33,977 bases of DNA from Candidatus Nanopelagicaceae bacterium (GTDB lineage: Bacteria; Actinomycetota; Actinomycetes; Nanopelagicales; Nanopelagicaceae), in NCBI GenBank assembly GCA_947454425.1, contig CANGJV010000007.1, positions 1 to 33,977 on the forward strand, given 5' to 3'. Under the pieces are notes generated by a model. The model was given only the letters and a program-made list of their open reading frames with translations, made no database searches and had not been told where the DNA came from. Shown here piece after piece: positions 9,361 through 18,111 of the stretch. The position numbers were made by a program, and so were the translations under genes. Each line of letters starts with the position of its first letter. Positions within the stretch are counted from its first letter, which is position 1.

Positions 9361-9410
9361 TAAGTTTTACGCAGTTAAGCAAAAGCTTAATTTTTTACGC
9401 GTAAAACTTA
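9361..9410. repeat. Nested perfect inverted repeats in the hup leader
   Basis: Outer arms TAAGTTTTACGC (9361-9372) and GCGTAAAACTTA (9399-9410), 12/12 complementary; inner hairpin TTAAGC-AAAA-GCTTAA (9375-9390). Confidence 0.9.
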
Positions 9411-9420
9411 GGGGAAATCC

Positions 9421-9888
9421 ATGAATAAGGCCCAGTTCATCGCTGCGTTGGCCCCACACTTCAACGGCAGCAAGAAGGAAGCAGCTCACGCTGTAGATAT
9501 CGTTTTTGACACAATCGTTCGCAACATGGCTGCAGGTAACGATGTCATGATCAACGACTTCGGTAAGTTCAAGAAGGTTGACCGCAAGGCACGTATGGGT
9601 CGTAACCCATTTACTGGCGAGACAATCAAGATCAAGGCATCAAAGAAGGCTCGCTTCTTACCTGCGAAGGCACTTAAGGAAGTTATTGCTGGCGATCGCA
9701 AGCTTGCTCCAGCTCCAAAGCCAGAGGTAAAGGCAGTCGTTAAGGCTGTTGCAAAGCCAGCGGCTAAGAAGCCAGCAGCGAAGAAGGTTGTTAAGAAGGC
9801 TGCAGCTAAGAAGGTTGCTAAGAAGGCTCCTGCAAAGAAGAAGCCAGCAGCTAAGAAGGTTGTTAAGAAGGCAGCAAAGAAGAAGTAA
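9421..9888 (+). CDS. hup: HU-family DNA-binding protein with Lys/Ala-rich histone H1-like C-terminal tail
   Basis: HU fold (MNKAQFIAALAPHF...NDVMINDFGKFKKVDRKARMGRNPFTGETIKI) followed by repeats of KKPAAKKVVKKAAAKK; SD GGGGA at 9411. Confidence 0.95.
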   Translation: MNKAQFIAALAPHFNGSKKEAAHAVDIVFDTIVRNMAAGNDVMINDFGKFKKVDRKARMGRNPFTGETIKIKASKKARFLPAKALKEVIAGDRKLAPAPKPEVKAVVKAVAKPAAKKPAAKKVVKKAAAKKVAKKAPAKKKPAAKKVVKKAAKKK

Positions 9889-9908
9889 TTCTTTTTCGCA
9901 AATTTAAT

Positions 9909-9948
9909 ACGAATGGAGTCGGCAAATGCCGGCTCCATTCGTGCTTTT
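9909..9948 (+). terminator. Strong intrinsic terminator of hup
   Basis: ACGAATGGAGTCGGC-AAAT-GCCGGCTCCATTCGT (15-bp stem, one T/G wobble) followed by GCTTTTC. Confidence 0.85.
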
Positions 9949-9954
9949 CGCGCA

Positions 9955-9960
9955 TAGAAT
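9955..9960 (+). promoter_or_regulatory. Predicted -10 hexamer, leaderless start of plsC
   Basis: TAGAAT followed by 6 nt then ATG 9967; no SD. Confidence 0.6.
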
Positions 9961-9966
9961 TATCAT

Positions 9967-10746
9967 ATGTCAGAGTTCAAAGTCTCATACGAGCCTCCCA
10001 AGGGATATCCGCTCGGCACAAACTTTGCATTTAAGTTTTGGACCTCGTTGATCATCCCGGCATTCCGAGTTTTAATGAAGCGAGATTGGCAGGGGGTAGA
10101 GAATATTCCTAAGAGTGGAAGAGCTATCGTCGCCTCAAACCACCTCTCATATGGCGATGTCTTAGTTTTAACAGACATGCTTTATTCAAATGGTCGGGCA
10201 CCTCGCTATCTTGGGAAGTCAGGAATATTTAAAGTCCCAGTGGTGGGTAGGGTCTTACTTGCAGCCGGACAGATTCCAGTCGAACGAGAGACGAGCGATG
10301 CTCGAAAAGCTGTTGATCACGCAATCATCTTGCTTGAGAAAGGCCATCTGCTCGGTGTCTATCCGGAAGGAACACTGACTCGCGATGAGAATCTCTGGCC
10401 GATGGTCGCTAAGACTGGCTGCGCTCGATTGGCGCTTGCAACGGACACACCAGTGATTCCAATTGCACAGTGGGGATCGCAGGAAATTTTGCCGAGATAT
10501 ACAAATCGAATCCATCTCTTTCCACGAAAGACAATTCGGATGCGAATCGGAGCGCCGGTTGATCTCTCTCGCTGGAAGGGAAAGGGTGATGACCCAAAGG
10601 CGCTGATTGAGGCTACCGCGGAAATCATGCGTGTCATCACCGAAATGCTGGAAGAGATTCGGTCTGAGAAGCGGACTCCAGTAATCTTCGACCCACATAC
10701 CTCCGATCTCCCTCGGACTGGCAACTTTAAAAAGAAGGCGAAGTAA
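9967..10746 (+). CDS. plsC: 1-acyl-sn-glycerol-3-phosphate acyltransferase
   Basis: SNHLSYGDVL (HX4D) and YPEGTLTRD motifs. Confidence 0.9.
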   Translation: MSEFKVSYEPPKGYPLGTNFAFKFWTSLIIPAFRVLMKRDWQGVENIPKSGRAIVASNHLSYGDVLVLTDMLYSNGRAPRYLGKSGIFKVPVVGRVLLAAGQIPVERETSDARKAVDHAIILLEKGHLLGVYPEGTLTRDENLWPMVAKTGCARLALATDTPVIPIAQWGSQEILPRYTNRIHLFPRKTIRMRIGAPVDLSRWKGKGDDPKALIEATAEIMRVITEMLEEIRSEKRTPVIFDPHTSDLPRTGNFKKKAK

Positions 10747-11750
10747 TGAGCAATCGCGTTACCGTGTTCGGTGCAGGTGCCTGGGGCTCGACTATGGCCC
10801 AAGTCCTTCACGATGCCGGTAATGAAGTTTTACTCTGGGGAAGAAACGAAACAGTCATTGCTGAGATTAATTCAGAACATACAAATAAGAAGTATTTAAA
10901 GAGCCATCTACTGCCGGCCGAATTAAGGGCAACTTCAGATCTGGCCGAAGCCTTCGCATTCGCTACAACATATGTCTTAGCTATTCCGGCCCAACAACTT
11001 CGTCCAACTTTGGAAGAGTGGAAGCCATACGTAAATCCTGATGCCAAAGTTGTGAGTACCTTAAAAGGAATCGAAATTAGCACTCAGATGCGCATGACTG
11101 AGGTAATCGAGCAAGTATGGGAATTAAAGCAGGTCGCGGTAATCACTGGCCCAAATCTTGCAGATGAACTTGTGCTTCGCCAGCCCGCAGGGGCAGTAGC
11201 CGCTGGGGCCACAATCGAATTATCTGAATTTGTTCGTGACATTTTCCGCACACCGTATTACCGAACATATACCTCAACCGATGTTATGGGTTGCGAATTA
11301 GCAGGAGCAATCAAATCAGTAATTGCAATCTCAGTCGGAATCTCAATCGGTATGGGCCTTGGTGAAAATACACAGGCGATGCTCATCACTCGCGGGCTCA
11401 ATGAAGTTGCTCGACTCTGTGCAGCTCATGGCTCTGATCCATTGACTGCCGCTGGCCTTGCTGGCATGGGAGATTTAGTAGCAAGTTGTGGCTCTCCACT
11501 TTCACGAAACCGCACCTTCGGCGAGGTGCTCGGTCGAAGCGGCTCGATGGATATCGCTCGTACCGAAGTTGCAAAGACGGTCGAAGGAGTTGCATCAGCT
11601 GGCGCTGTTGTTGAAATTGCTCACCGAGTTGGCGTAGAAGTCCCGGTGATTGAATCAGTTGCAGATATCGTTAACGGAAACTTAACGCCAGAACAGGCAC
11701 TTGAACGCCTGATGGCAATTACAACTTCAGCAGAGAACTTCATTCGATGA
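10746..11750 (+). CDS. gpsA: Glycerol-3-phosphate dehydrogenase [NAD(P)+]
   Basis: VFGAGAWGSTMAQVL Rossmann motif, VSTLKGIE, TGPNLADEL, GMGDLVASCGSPLSRNR; TAATG overlap with plsC. Confidence 0.97.
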   Translation: MSNRVTVFGAGAWGSTMAQVLHDAGNEVLLWGRNETVIAEINSEHTNKKYLKSHLLPAELRATSDLAEAFAFATTYVLAIPAQQLRPTLEEWKPYVNPDAKVVSTLKGIEISTQMRMTEVIEQVWELKQVAVITGPNLADELVLRQPAGAVAAGATIELSEFVRDIFRTPYYRTYTSTDVMGCELAGAIKSVIAISVGISIGMGLGENTQAMLITRGLNEVARLCAAHGSDPLTAAGLAGMGDLVASCGSPLSRNRTFGEVLGRSGSMDIARTEVAKTVEGVASAGAVVEIAHRVGVEVPVIESVADIVNGNLTPEQALERLMAITTSAENFIR

Positions 11751-12775
11751 AGCGCGTTGCAATTCTCTGCGGCGGGCGCAGCAGCGAGCACGAAATTTCA
11801 TGTATCTCAGCCGGAGGAATCCTCGGTGCAATTGATAGAAGCAAGTATCTACCCATCGTTATTGGAATTACCAAGAGCGGTAAGTGGGTTCTGTTGCCAG
11901 AAAATTTTCCACTCAAGATTGTTGACGGCCAGCTTCCAGTAGTTCCAGAGAGCGCTCCTTCAGTAGTAGCCGATATCGCAGGTTTCTCTTGCCAAGGTAA
12001 GGCGCTCGATATTGATGTTGTATTCCCAGCTCTGCACGGTCCTTTCGGAGAAGATGGAACGATTCAAGGCATGCTTGAGATGGCCGGGATTGAATACATT
12101 GGATCAGGTGTGCTTGCATCGGCGGCGGCAATGGATAAGTCATTTGCAAAGCCAATCTTTGCCTCTCATGGTCTTAAAGTCGCCGCTGGGCTGACCGTCA
12201 CCTCGGCGCAATGGAAAATCAATTCAGCCGAGATAACTCGCGAAGCTTCTTCGCTTTCCTATCCAGTATTTGTAAAACCCGCCCGCGGGGGATCGAGTCG
12301 CGGAACTCATAAGGTGCATTCGCACGAACAACTGGCAGCAGCTATGGAAGATGCCTTCACCTTTGACTCAAAGGTGATGATAGAAAATGCTGTTGTTGGC
12401 TCGGAGATTGAATGTGCAGTCCTTGAGATTGATGGAGTCGTAAAGGCCTCGATTGTTGGAAAGATTTCAATTGATTCAAAGTTTGAATTCTATGATTTTG
12501 AAGCGAAGTACCTTGATGGGGCGACTTCGATCGAACTACCCGCACCGATTGATCAAGATATTGCAGATGAAATCCGCGTCCAGGCGCTAAAGGCTTTTCA
12601 CGCACTCGACTGTCGAGATTTGGCACGAGTTGATTTCTTCCTGACAGCAAATAACGAAATTATTATTAATGAACTCAACACTATGCCTGGTTTTACTGAA
12701 ACATCTGTATTTCCAAAGATGTGGGCTGCCACAGGCGTGAGTTACCCTGAAATAATCGACCAGCTTCTAAAGTAA
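11747..12775 (+). CDS. ddl: D-alanine--D-alanine ligase
   Basis: CGGRSSEHEISCISA, HGPFGEDGTIQGMLE, VKPARGGSSRG, NELNTMPGFTETS; ATGA overlap with gpsA. Confidence 0.97.
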   Translation: MKRVAILCGGRSSEHEISCISAGGILGAIDRSKYLPIVIGITKSGKWVLLPENFPLKIVDGQLPVVPESAPSVVADIAGFSCQGKALDIDVVFPALHGPFGEDGTIQGMLEMAGIEYIGSGVLASAAAMDKSFAKPIFASHGLKVAAGLTVTSAQWKINSAEITREASSLSYPVFVKPARGGSSRGTHKVHSHEQLAAAMEDAFTFDSKVMIENAVVGSEIECAVLEIDGVVKASIVGKISIDSKFEFYDFEAKYLDGATSIELPAPIDQDIADEIRVQALKAFHALDCRDLARVDFFLTANNEIIINELNTMPGFTETSVFPKMWAATGVSYPEIIDQLLK

Positions 12776-12776
12776 A

Positions 12777-13010
12777 TTAACTTGTTACAGGGCAGGTAAG
12801 TGTGCGAGTGATTCCAGCAACTGCTTGAACCTTGCTCAAAATCAAGCGACCAAATTCTTCCATTGAAGGCGCTTCTGCGCGCATAATCACATCGTATGGG
12901 CCGGTGATTCCTTCGGCGAGGTTTACACCGGGAATCTCTGCAATAGCTTTTGCAACAGATGAAGCCTTTCCGACTTCTGTTTGAATCAAGATATATGCCT
13001 GTACGCTCAT
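12777..13010 (-). CDS. Stand-alone Lrp/AsnC ligand-binding (RAM) domain protein
   Basis: MSVQAYILIQTEVGKASSVAKAIAEIPGVNLAEGITGPYDVIMRAEAPSMEEFGRLILSKVQAVAGITRTLTCPV. Start placed at ATG 13010, 6 nt after a TAGCGT -10. Confidence 0.85.
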   Translation of the reverse strand: MSVQAYILIQTEVGKASSVAKAIAEIPGVNLAEGITGPYDVIMRAEAPSMEEFGRLILSKVQAVAGITRTLTCPVTS

Positions 13011-13016
13011 ACACAC

Positions 13017-13022
13017 ACGCTA
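13017..13022 (-). promoter_or_regulatory. Predicted -10 hexamer, leaderless start of the Lrp/AsnC-domain gene
   Basis: TAGCGT (minus strand) 6 nt before ATG 13010. Confidence 0.55.
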
Positions 13023-13032
13023 CCCCATGAGA

Positions 13033-13038
13033 TAGGTT
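13033..13038 (+). promoter_or_regulatory. Predicted -10 hexamer, leaderless start of thiL
   Basis: TAGGTT 7 nt before ATG 13046; no SD. Confidence 0.55.
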
Positions 13039-13045
13039 TCTGACT

Positions 13046-13978
13046 ATGCAATATACCGAGGCGCAGATTCTTAAAGTGCTCGCCGATGTATTTGCGCAAT
13101 CTGATTCTCGCGTAATCATCGGGATCGGTGACGATGCAGCCCTAGTCAATGGCTCAGCCCAGCAGATTCTCACCACCGATCTGGCAATTGAAGGGGTGCA
13201 TTTCCGCCTTGATTGGTCCTCGGCATATGAGATTGGAAAACGTGCTGCGGCAGCTAATATCGCTGACATCCTTAGTATGAATGGAAAGTGCGACTATCTC
13301 TTAGTTGCAGCAGCTCTCACTGGAAGAGAAAGCATTGATTGGATCCGCGATCTCGCGCAAGGAATCCAAGATCAGGCAGTAAGCGCCGGTGCAGTTGTAA
13401 TCGGTGGAGACTTATCTCAAGGAGAGAAATTCTCACTTGCCATCACAGCGGTAGGCAGTACTGACAAGGCAATTAAGCGCTCTGGAGCCAAGGTTGGAGA
13501 TTCAATTTTTCTATCATCTCTTACCGGGTGGTCGGCAGCTGGTTTAGAGATACTTACCAAGATTCTCAATCCGAGCGGCAAAGAGGTTGCAACTGCCCTC
13601 AATGAATATCGAGCGCCAACTTTAGATTTAGCAACCGATTTCTCTGCCGCCACATCAATGAGTGATGTCAGCGATGCAATCATGATTCAAGGCGAACAAA
13701 TGGCACATGCCTCAGGTGTGAGATTTGAAATTGATTGTGATGAGATTGCGCTCTCGGAAGAATTTAAGGACCTTTCCACGTTAGCCTCGCAGTTAGGCGC
13801 CGATGTTTGGAGTTGGATTTTGCAAGGGGGAGAAGATCATTGCTTACTTGCAACCGGCACCGAATTGCCAGGAATTCGAATCGGTTTTGTAGTTGCAGGT
13901 ACTGGAATTGGTGCGACTAGAGGTGGAGCGGAAATAAAAATGGCCCCAGTTGCCTGGAGCCATTTTTCACAAGATTAA
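13046..13978 (+). CDS. thiL: Thiamine-phosphate kinase
   Basis: VIIGIGDDAALV, TDLAIEGVHFRLDW, GGDLSQGEKFSLAITAVG, GGEDHCLLAT. Confidence 0.94.
   Translation: MQYTEAQILKVLADVFAQSDSRVIIGIGDDAALVNGSAQQILTTDLAIEGVHFRLDWSSAYEIGKRAAAANIADILSMNGKCDYLLVAAALTGRESIDWIRDLAQGIQDQAVSAGAVVIGGDLSQGEKFSLAITAVGSTDKAIKRSGAKVGDSIFLSSLTGWSAAGLEILTKILNPSGKEVATALNEYRAPTLDLATDFSAATSMSDVSDAIMIQGEQMAHASGVRFEIDCDEIALSEEFKDLSTLASQLGADVWSWILQGGEDHCLLATGTELPGIRIGFVVAGTGIGATRGGAEIKMAPVAWSHFSQD
13936..13967. terminator. Bidirectional terminator inside the thiL 3' coding end (thiL/rpmB convergent pair)
   Basis: AAAAATGGC-C-CCAG-TTGC-CTGG-A-GCCATTTTT: 13-bp stem with one mismatch, flanked by AAAAA and TTTTT. Confidence 0.75.
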
Positions 13979-13983
13979 ATTAA

Positions 13984-14172
13984 TTACGCGCGAGCAACCT
14001 TGCCAGCCTTAAGGCATGAGGTGCAGACGTTCTGACGCTTTGATGCGCCCTTTACGAGAGTCTTTACGCGCTGGATATTTGGATTCCAACGGCGACGTGT
14101 CTTTACCTGTGAGTGTGAAACCTTGTTACCAAAGCTTGGGCCTTTGCCACAGATGTCGCATGTTGATGCCAT
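13984..14172 (-). CDS. rpmB: 50S ribosomal protein L28 (four-Cys form)
   Basis: MASTCDICGKGPSFGNKVSHSQVKTRRRWNPNIQ...VCTSCLKAGKVARA; start at 14172 with SD AAGGAG. Confidence 0.95.
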   Translation of the reverse strand: MASTCDICGKGPSFGNKVSHSQVKTRRRWNPNIQRVKTLVKGASKRQNVCTSCLKAGKVARA

Positions 14173-14325
14173 TGCGGTACTCCTTGAATCGAATGAAGCC
14201 AAACGCCATACGCGCTCAGCAGGGCGAAAGGATATCAAGAGGGGGGCAAATTGAGCCAATCGGGTCAAAGCGCCAACGGGCGTTGCAGAATCTACGCTTA
14301 GATTCGGTAGTGAGAGGATAGCCCC

Positions 14326-16488
14326 ATGGCCACCTTTGACTCAAAACTTAGTGGCGTCATCGGCGATAAGACAGCAAAAGCCTTCACAACTCACTTTGGC
14401 TACACGACTGTCGGCGATCTCCTTAATCACTTTCCCCGCAGATATCTCGTTCGTGGCGAACTCACCGATATCAGCAAACTCAATGAAGGAGATGAGGTAA
14501 CAATCCTCGCGCAAGTCCACAGCGTGGCAACTCGACGCTTTGCAGCGCGCAAAGGAACCTTATTAGAAGTAGTTGTCACAGATGGAACAGCAAAATTGTC
14601 CCTGACATTTTTCAATCAAGCCTGGCGCGAAAAAGAGCTGAAGGTAGGTAGCCACGGGCTCTTCGCTGGCAAGGTGGGAGAGTTCAATCATAAGAAACAG
14701 TTATCACACCCAGATTACGAGATGATCCCAGATGGCAATGATGTTGACTCTGCCGTGGCTGGATTTGCAAATCAATTTATTCCACTCTACCCATCGAGTG
14801 CAAAGTTACCTTCGTGGAAAATCGCACAATGTATAGATCTCGCGCTCAGCGCCCTTGATGATCTGCCAGATCCGATTCCAGACTTCATTCTCGAAAAGAA
14901 TAAATATCCAACGATTCGACAAGCTCTGGTTCAACTCCATCATCCGACCGATTTAGATTCGACTGAACTTGCGCGAGAACGTCTTACATTTGATGAAGCG
15001 CTGCTTCTACAACTGCTGCTCTTGAGAAGGAAGGCAGAGCTTCAAAAACTCGATGCAGTCTCTCGCCCGCACAAGGATGGCGGATTACTAGATGCCTTTG
15101 ATGCTCGACTCCCATTTCAATTGACAGCCGGTCAGAGCGCAGTGGGCGAAGAAATTGCAATAGATCTCGCAGCGAGCCATCCGATGCACCGACTATTACA
15201 AGGTGAAGTTGGTTCCGGTAAAACGATCATTGCACTTCGCGCAGCTCTGACAGTTATAGATAGCGGAGGACAGGTTGCGCTCTTAGCTCCAACTGAAGTC
15301 CTTGCGGCGCAACATTTGCGAACCTTCACCAAACTTTTAGGCGATTTGGGCGATGGTGGAATGTTAGGTGGGGCTGAAGTTTCAACGAGAGTCGTTCTTC
15401 TTACTGGCTCACAAAATGCAGCGACTCGAAAAGAGGCGCTATCTGCAATCAAGAGCGGAGGTGCCGGGCTGGTTGTTGGAACTCACGCACTGCTTTCAGA
15501 GAGTGTTGAGTTTAATGAGCTCGCTTTGGTAATTGTCGATGAGCAACATCGCTTCGGTGTCGAACAACGCGATGCACTGAAATCAAAGGCAGCAATAACA
15601 CCTCACTTACTTGTAATGACAGCTACACCTATTCCTCGAACAGTTGCAATGACTGTCTTCGGAGATCTTGATGTATCAACCTTGCGCGAGTTGCCACTTG
15701 GCCGACAGACAATCACGACACATCTTGTGCCGGTTGAAGAAAAGCCACACTTTCTAGAGCGCACCTGGGAGCGAGTCCGCGAAGAGGTGGGGCATGGTCA
15801 TCAGGTTTATATCGTTGCGCCAAGAATTAGCGCTGAAATTTCAGAAGATGCTGACTTTGAATTTCTGGAAGGTGAAAGTACAACGCTCACCGCGGTCGAG
15901 GAGTTAGGGCCAGAGCTTCAAAGTGGAGCGCTAGCCGGACTGCGAATAGCTCCACTGCATGGTCGACAGAGCTCTGAGATTAAAGATGAAACGATGCAAG
16001 CTTTTGCGGCCGGCGAGATTGATGTTCTTGTATCCACCACTGTTATCGAAGTTGGTGTGGATGTTCCCAATGCAACGTTGATGGTGATTATGGATGCCGA
16101 TCGCTTCGGTGTCTCGCAATTGCACCAGCTCCGTGGTCGCGTAGGACGTGGCACCTCACCTGGACTATGCCTACTTGTGACGCGCGCTCCGGCAGGATCA
16201 CCGGCTCGTACACGTCTCGAGGCAGTTGCCTCTACCAATGATGGCTTTGCTTTATCTCGCATCGACCTAGAGCAACGCCGTGAAGGCGATGTCCTCGGAA
16301 CTCAACAATCTGGCACTCGTTCACACTTAAGACTTTTACGAGTTCTACGTGACGAAGATCTGATTGAAGTTGCGCGTAATGAGGCGCAGGATTTGATTGT
16401 AGGTGGACTAGAGCAATTCCCATTACTCAATGAGGCGCTGAGGAAGTTAGAGTTAGATACCGCAACAGAATTTATAGATAAGAGCTAG
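14326..16488 (+). CDS. recG: ATP-dependent DNA helicase RecG
   Basis: QGEVGSGKTIIALRAAL, VDEQHRFGVEQRDAL, MTATPIPRTVAMTVFGDLDVSTL, DRFGVSQLHQLRGRVGRG. Confidence 0.97.
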   Translation: MATFDSKLSGVIGDKTAKAFTTHFGYTTVGDLLNHFPRRYLVRGELTDISKLNEGDEVTILAQVHSVATRRFAARKGTLLEVVVTDGTAKLSLTFFNQAWREKELKVGSHGLFAGKVGEFNHKKQLSHPDYEMIPDGNDVDSAVAGFANQFIPLYPSSAKLPSWKIAQCIDLALSALDDLPDPIPDFILEKNKYPTIRQALVQLHHPTDLDSTELARERLTFDEALLLQLLLLRRKAELQKLDAVSRPHKDGGLLDAFDARLPFQLTAGQSAVGEEIAIDLAASHPMHRLLQGEVGSGKTIIALRAALTVIDSGGQVALLAPTEVLAAQHLRTFTKLLGDLGDGGMLGGAEVSTRVVLLTGSQNAATRKEALSAIKSGGAGLVVGTHALLSESVEFNELALVIVDEQHRFGVEQRDALKSKAAITPHLLVMTATPIPRTVAMTVFGDLDVSTLRELPLGRQTITTHLVPVEEKPHFLERTWERVREEVGHGHQVYIVAPRISAEISEDADFEFLEGESTTLTAVEELGPELQSGALAGLRIAPLHGRQSSEIKDETMQAFAAGEIDVLVSTTVIEVGVDVPNATLMVIMDADRFGVSQLHQLRGRVGRGTSPGLCLLVTRAPAGSPARTRLEAVASTNDGFALSRIDLEQRREGDVLGTQQSGTRSHLRLLRVLRDEDLIEVARNEAQDLIVGGLEQFPLLNEALRKLELDTATEFIDKS

Positions 16489-16501
16489 GAAGTAATCGCA
16501 G

Positions 16502-17089
16502 ATGAGAATCATCGCAGGTGCAGCAAAAGGGCGACCTATCTCGGCTGTGGCAAGTGCTACCCGTCCTACCTCAGATCGTGCACGTGAAGCCCTCTTCTCT
16601 TCGCTGGCATCTGAGTTTGGCGAATTTGATGGACTTTATATTCTCGATCTCTATGCCGGCACCGGTGCAATCGCGCTAGAGGCGCTCTCTAGAGGTGCAG
16701 CAATTGTTCACGCTGTTGAAAAAGATGAAGCGGCAGCGAAAGCGATATCGACAAACTATGACAGCATCAAGAGTTCACAATTTTCTGGAACCTTTCATCT
16801 CTACACCATGGGGGTCCATAGATTTCTCGGAGATAAAGCCCAGTATCAATATCACTTCATTTATATCGATCCTCCATATGACGTTGACGATATCGATGTC
16901 GTCGAAACTCTCGTTCAGCTTCGTGAAAATGGATTTGTGCATCCCGATGCGCTCATTGCAATTGAACGAAATAGTCGAACCAGAGAGATTTCATGGCCAT
17001 ATGGTTATGAAGAGATTCGCGTAAAAGATTATGGCCAAGCGAGAATTTTCTATGGAATTCCCACGGTCGATACGCCTGAGAATGGATAA
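16502..17089 (+). CDS. rsmD: 16S rRNA (guanine(966)-N(2))-methyltransferase RsmD
   Basis: MRIIAGAAKGRPI, RPTSDRAREALFSSL, LDLYAGTGAIALEALSRGA, IYIDPPYD. Confidence 0.95.
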   Translation: MRIIAGAAKGRPISAVASATRPTSDRAREALFSSLASEFGEFDGLYILDLYAGTGAIALEALSRGAAIVHAVEKDEAAAKAISTNYDSIKSSQFSGTFHLYTMGVHRFLGDKAQYQYHFIYIDPPYDVDDIDVVETLVQLRENGFVHPDALIAIERNSRTREISWPYGYEEIRVKDYGQARIFYGIPTVDTPENG

Positions 17090-17105
17090 CTTCCGCTTGA
17101 GTTGC

Positions 17106-17111
17106 TAGCGT
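17106..17111 (+). promoter_or_regulatory. Predicted -10 hexamer, leaderless start of coaD
   Basis: TAGCGT 7 nt before ATG 17119. Confidence 0.45.
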
Positions 17112-17118
17112 TGCCCAT

Positions 17119-17613
17119 ATGAAGCGCGCTGTGTGCCCCGGATCCTTTGATCCAATCACTTATGGTCATCTCGACATCATCGAGCGCGCAAGTAAGCAAT
17201 TCGATGAAGTCATTGTGGCGGTCTTTGCCAATCGGAAAAAGGCCGGACTTTTCTCGGTCGAAGAGCGCCTCGAACTCATCGCTTCCAACGTCCTTAAATT
17301 TAAGAATGTGGTGATTGATTCAGGTTCCGGGCTTTTGGTGGATTATTGCAAGGCCAAGAATGTTGATGTGATCGTTAAAGGTCTGCGCGCTGTCACCGAC
17401 TTTGATTATGAGCTGCAAATGGCGCAGGTTCACACGCAGGCCTCAGGGGTAGAGACAATGTTTATGGCTACTTCACCGACCCACTCATTCTTATCTTCAT
17501 CAATCGTCAAGGAGCTCGCCTATTACGGTGGAGACGTCTCAACGATGGTCCCAGCAAATGTTCATACGGCACTTCAAGCTCGCGCCGTTTCTCGAGAGAT
17601 AGAGGACAAGTAA
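17119..17613 (+). CDS. coaD: Phosphopantetheine adenylyltransferase
   Basis: CPGSFDPITYGHLDIIERA, VKGLRAVTDFDYELQMA, SSSIVKELAYYGGDVS. Confidence 0.97.
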   Translation: MKRAVCPGSFDPITYGHLDIIERASKQFDEVIVAVFANRKKAGLFSVEERLELIASNVLKFKNVVIDSGSGLLVDYCKAKNVDVIVKGLRAVTDFDYELQMAQVHTQASGVETMFMATSPTHSFLSSSIVKELAYYGGDVSTMVPANVHTALQARAVSREIEDK

Positions 17614-17614
17614 A

Positions 17615-18103
17615 ATGACTATGGATTCAATCGAAAAACTGAACTCTGCAATCACATTGGTCGAAGAAGCGCGCAGCGTTCCGCTCTCGGCATCGTGTGT
17701 AGTCCATCGTGGCGAAATTCTAGAAATTCTTGAAGTTGCGCGCGAATATTTGCCATCAGACCTTCATACTGCCGAACAAATTATTTCAGATCGTGATCGC
17801 ATCATCGAAGAAGGTCGCATCAGTGCAGAGTCAATGATTGCTACAGCGCGCGAGGATGTAGCACGCATGGTCGAGCAGACTGCCATTGTGCAATCTGCGC
17901 GCGATGAGGCACAACGAATCCTGGATGATGCTCGTGCAATCGCAGCTGAAGAACGTGAAGAAGTCGAGGCGTATATCGATGGACGTCTTGCAACTCTTGA
18001 AGTTATCCTCAACAAAACTATGGATGCCGTTGCACGTGGTCGCGAGCGCCTAGAAGGTGCAAACGATAAAGATGTTCTCTCACAACTCAGTGCCGATCAC
18101 TAG
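17615..18103 (+). CDS. Coiled-coil DivIVA-like protein, SepIVA (Rv2927c)-like
   Basis: SASCVVHRGEILEILEVAREYLPSDLHTAEQIISDRDRIIEEGRISAESMIATAREDVARMVEQT; upstream of DUF177-rpmF-rnc-smc as Rv2927c in mycobacteria. Confidence 0.7.
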   Translation: MTMDSIEKLNSAITLVEEARSVPLSASCVVHRGEILEILEVAREYLPSDLHTAEQIISDRDRIIEEGRISAESMIATAREDVARMVEQTAIVQSARDEAQRILDDARAIAAEEREEVEAYIDGRLATLEVILNKTMDAVARGRERLEGANDKDVLSQLSADH

Positions 18104-18111
18104 GTTTATAG

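Noticed and set aside
9486-9938. 150-aa minus-strand ORF antisense to hup (FFFAAFLTTFLAAG...)
   Set aside because: Low-complexity Phe/Ala/Thr product is the mirror of the Lys/Ala codon repeats on the plus strand; it also runs through the terminator.
10359-10811. 150-aa and 147-aa minus-strand ORFs over plsC
   Set aside because: Antisense to plsC/gpsA, no family resemblance or start signals.
15132-15452. 106-aa and other minus-strand ORFs inside recG (also 15918-16262)
   Set aside because: Antisense to conserved helicase motifs, no recognisable product.
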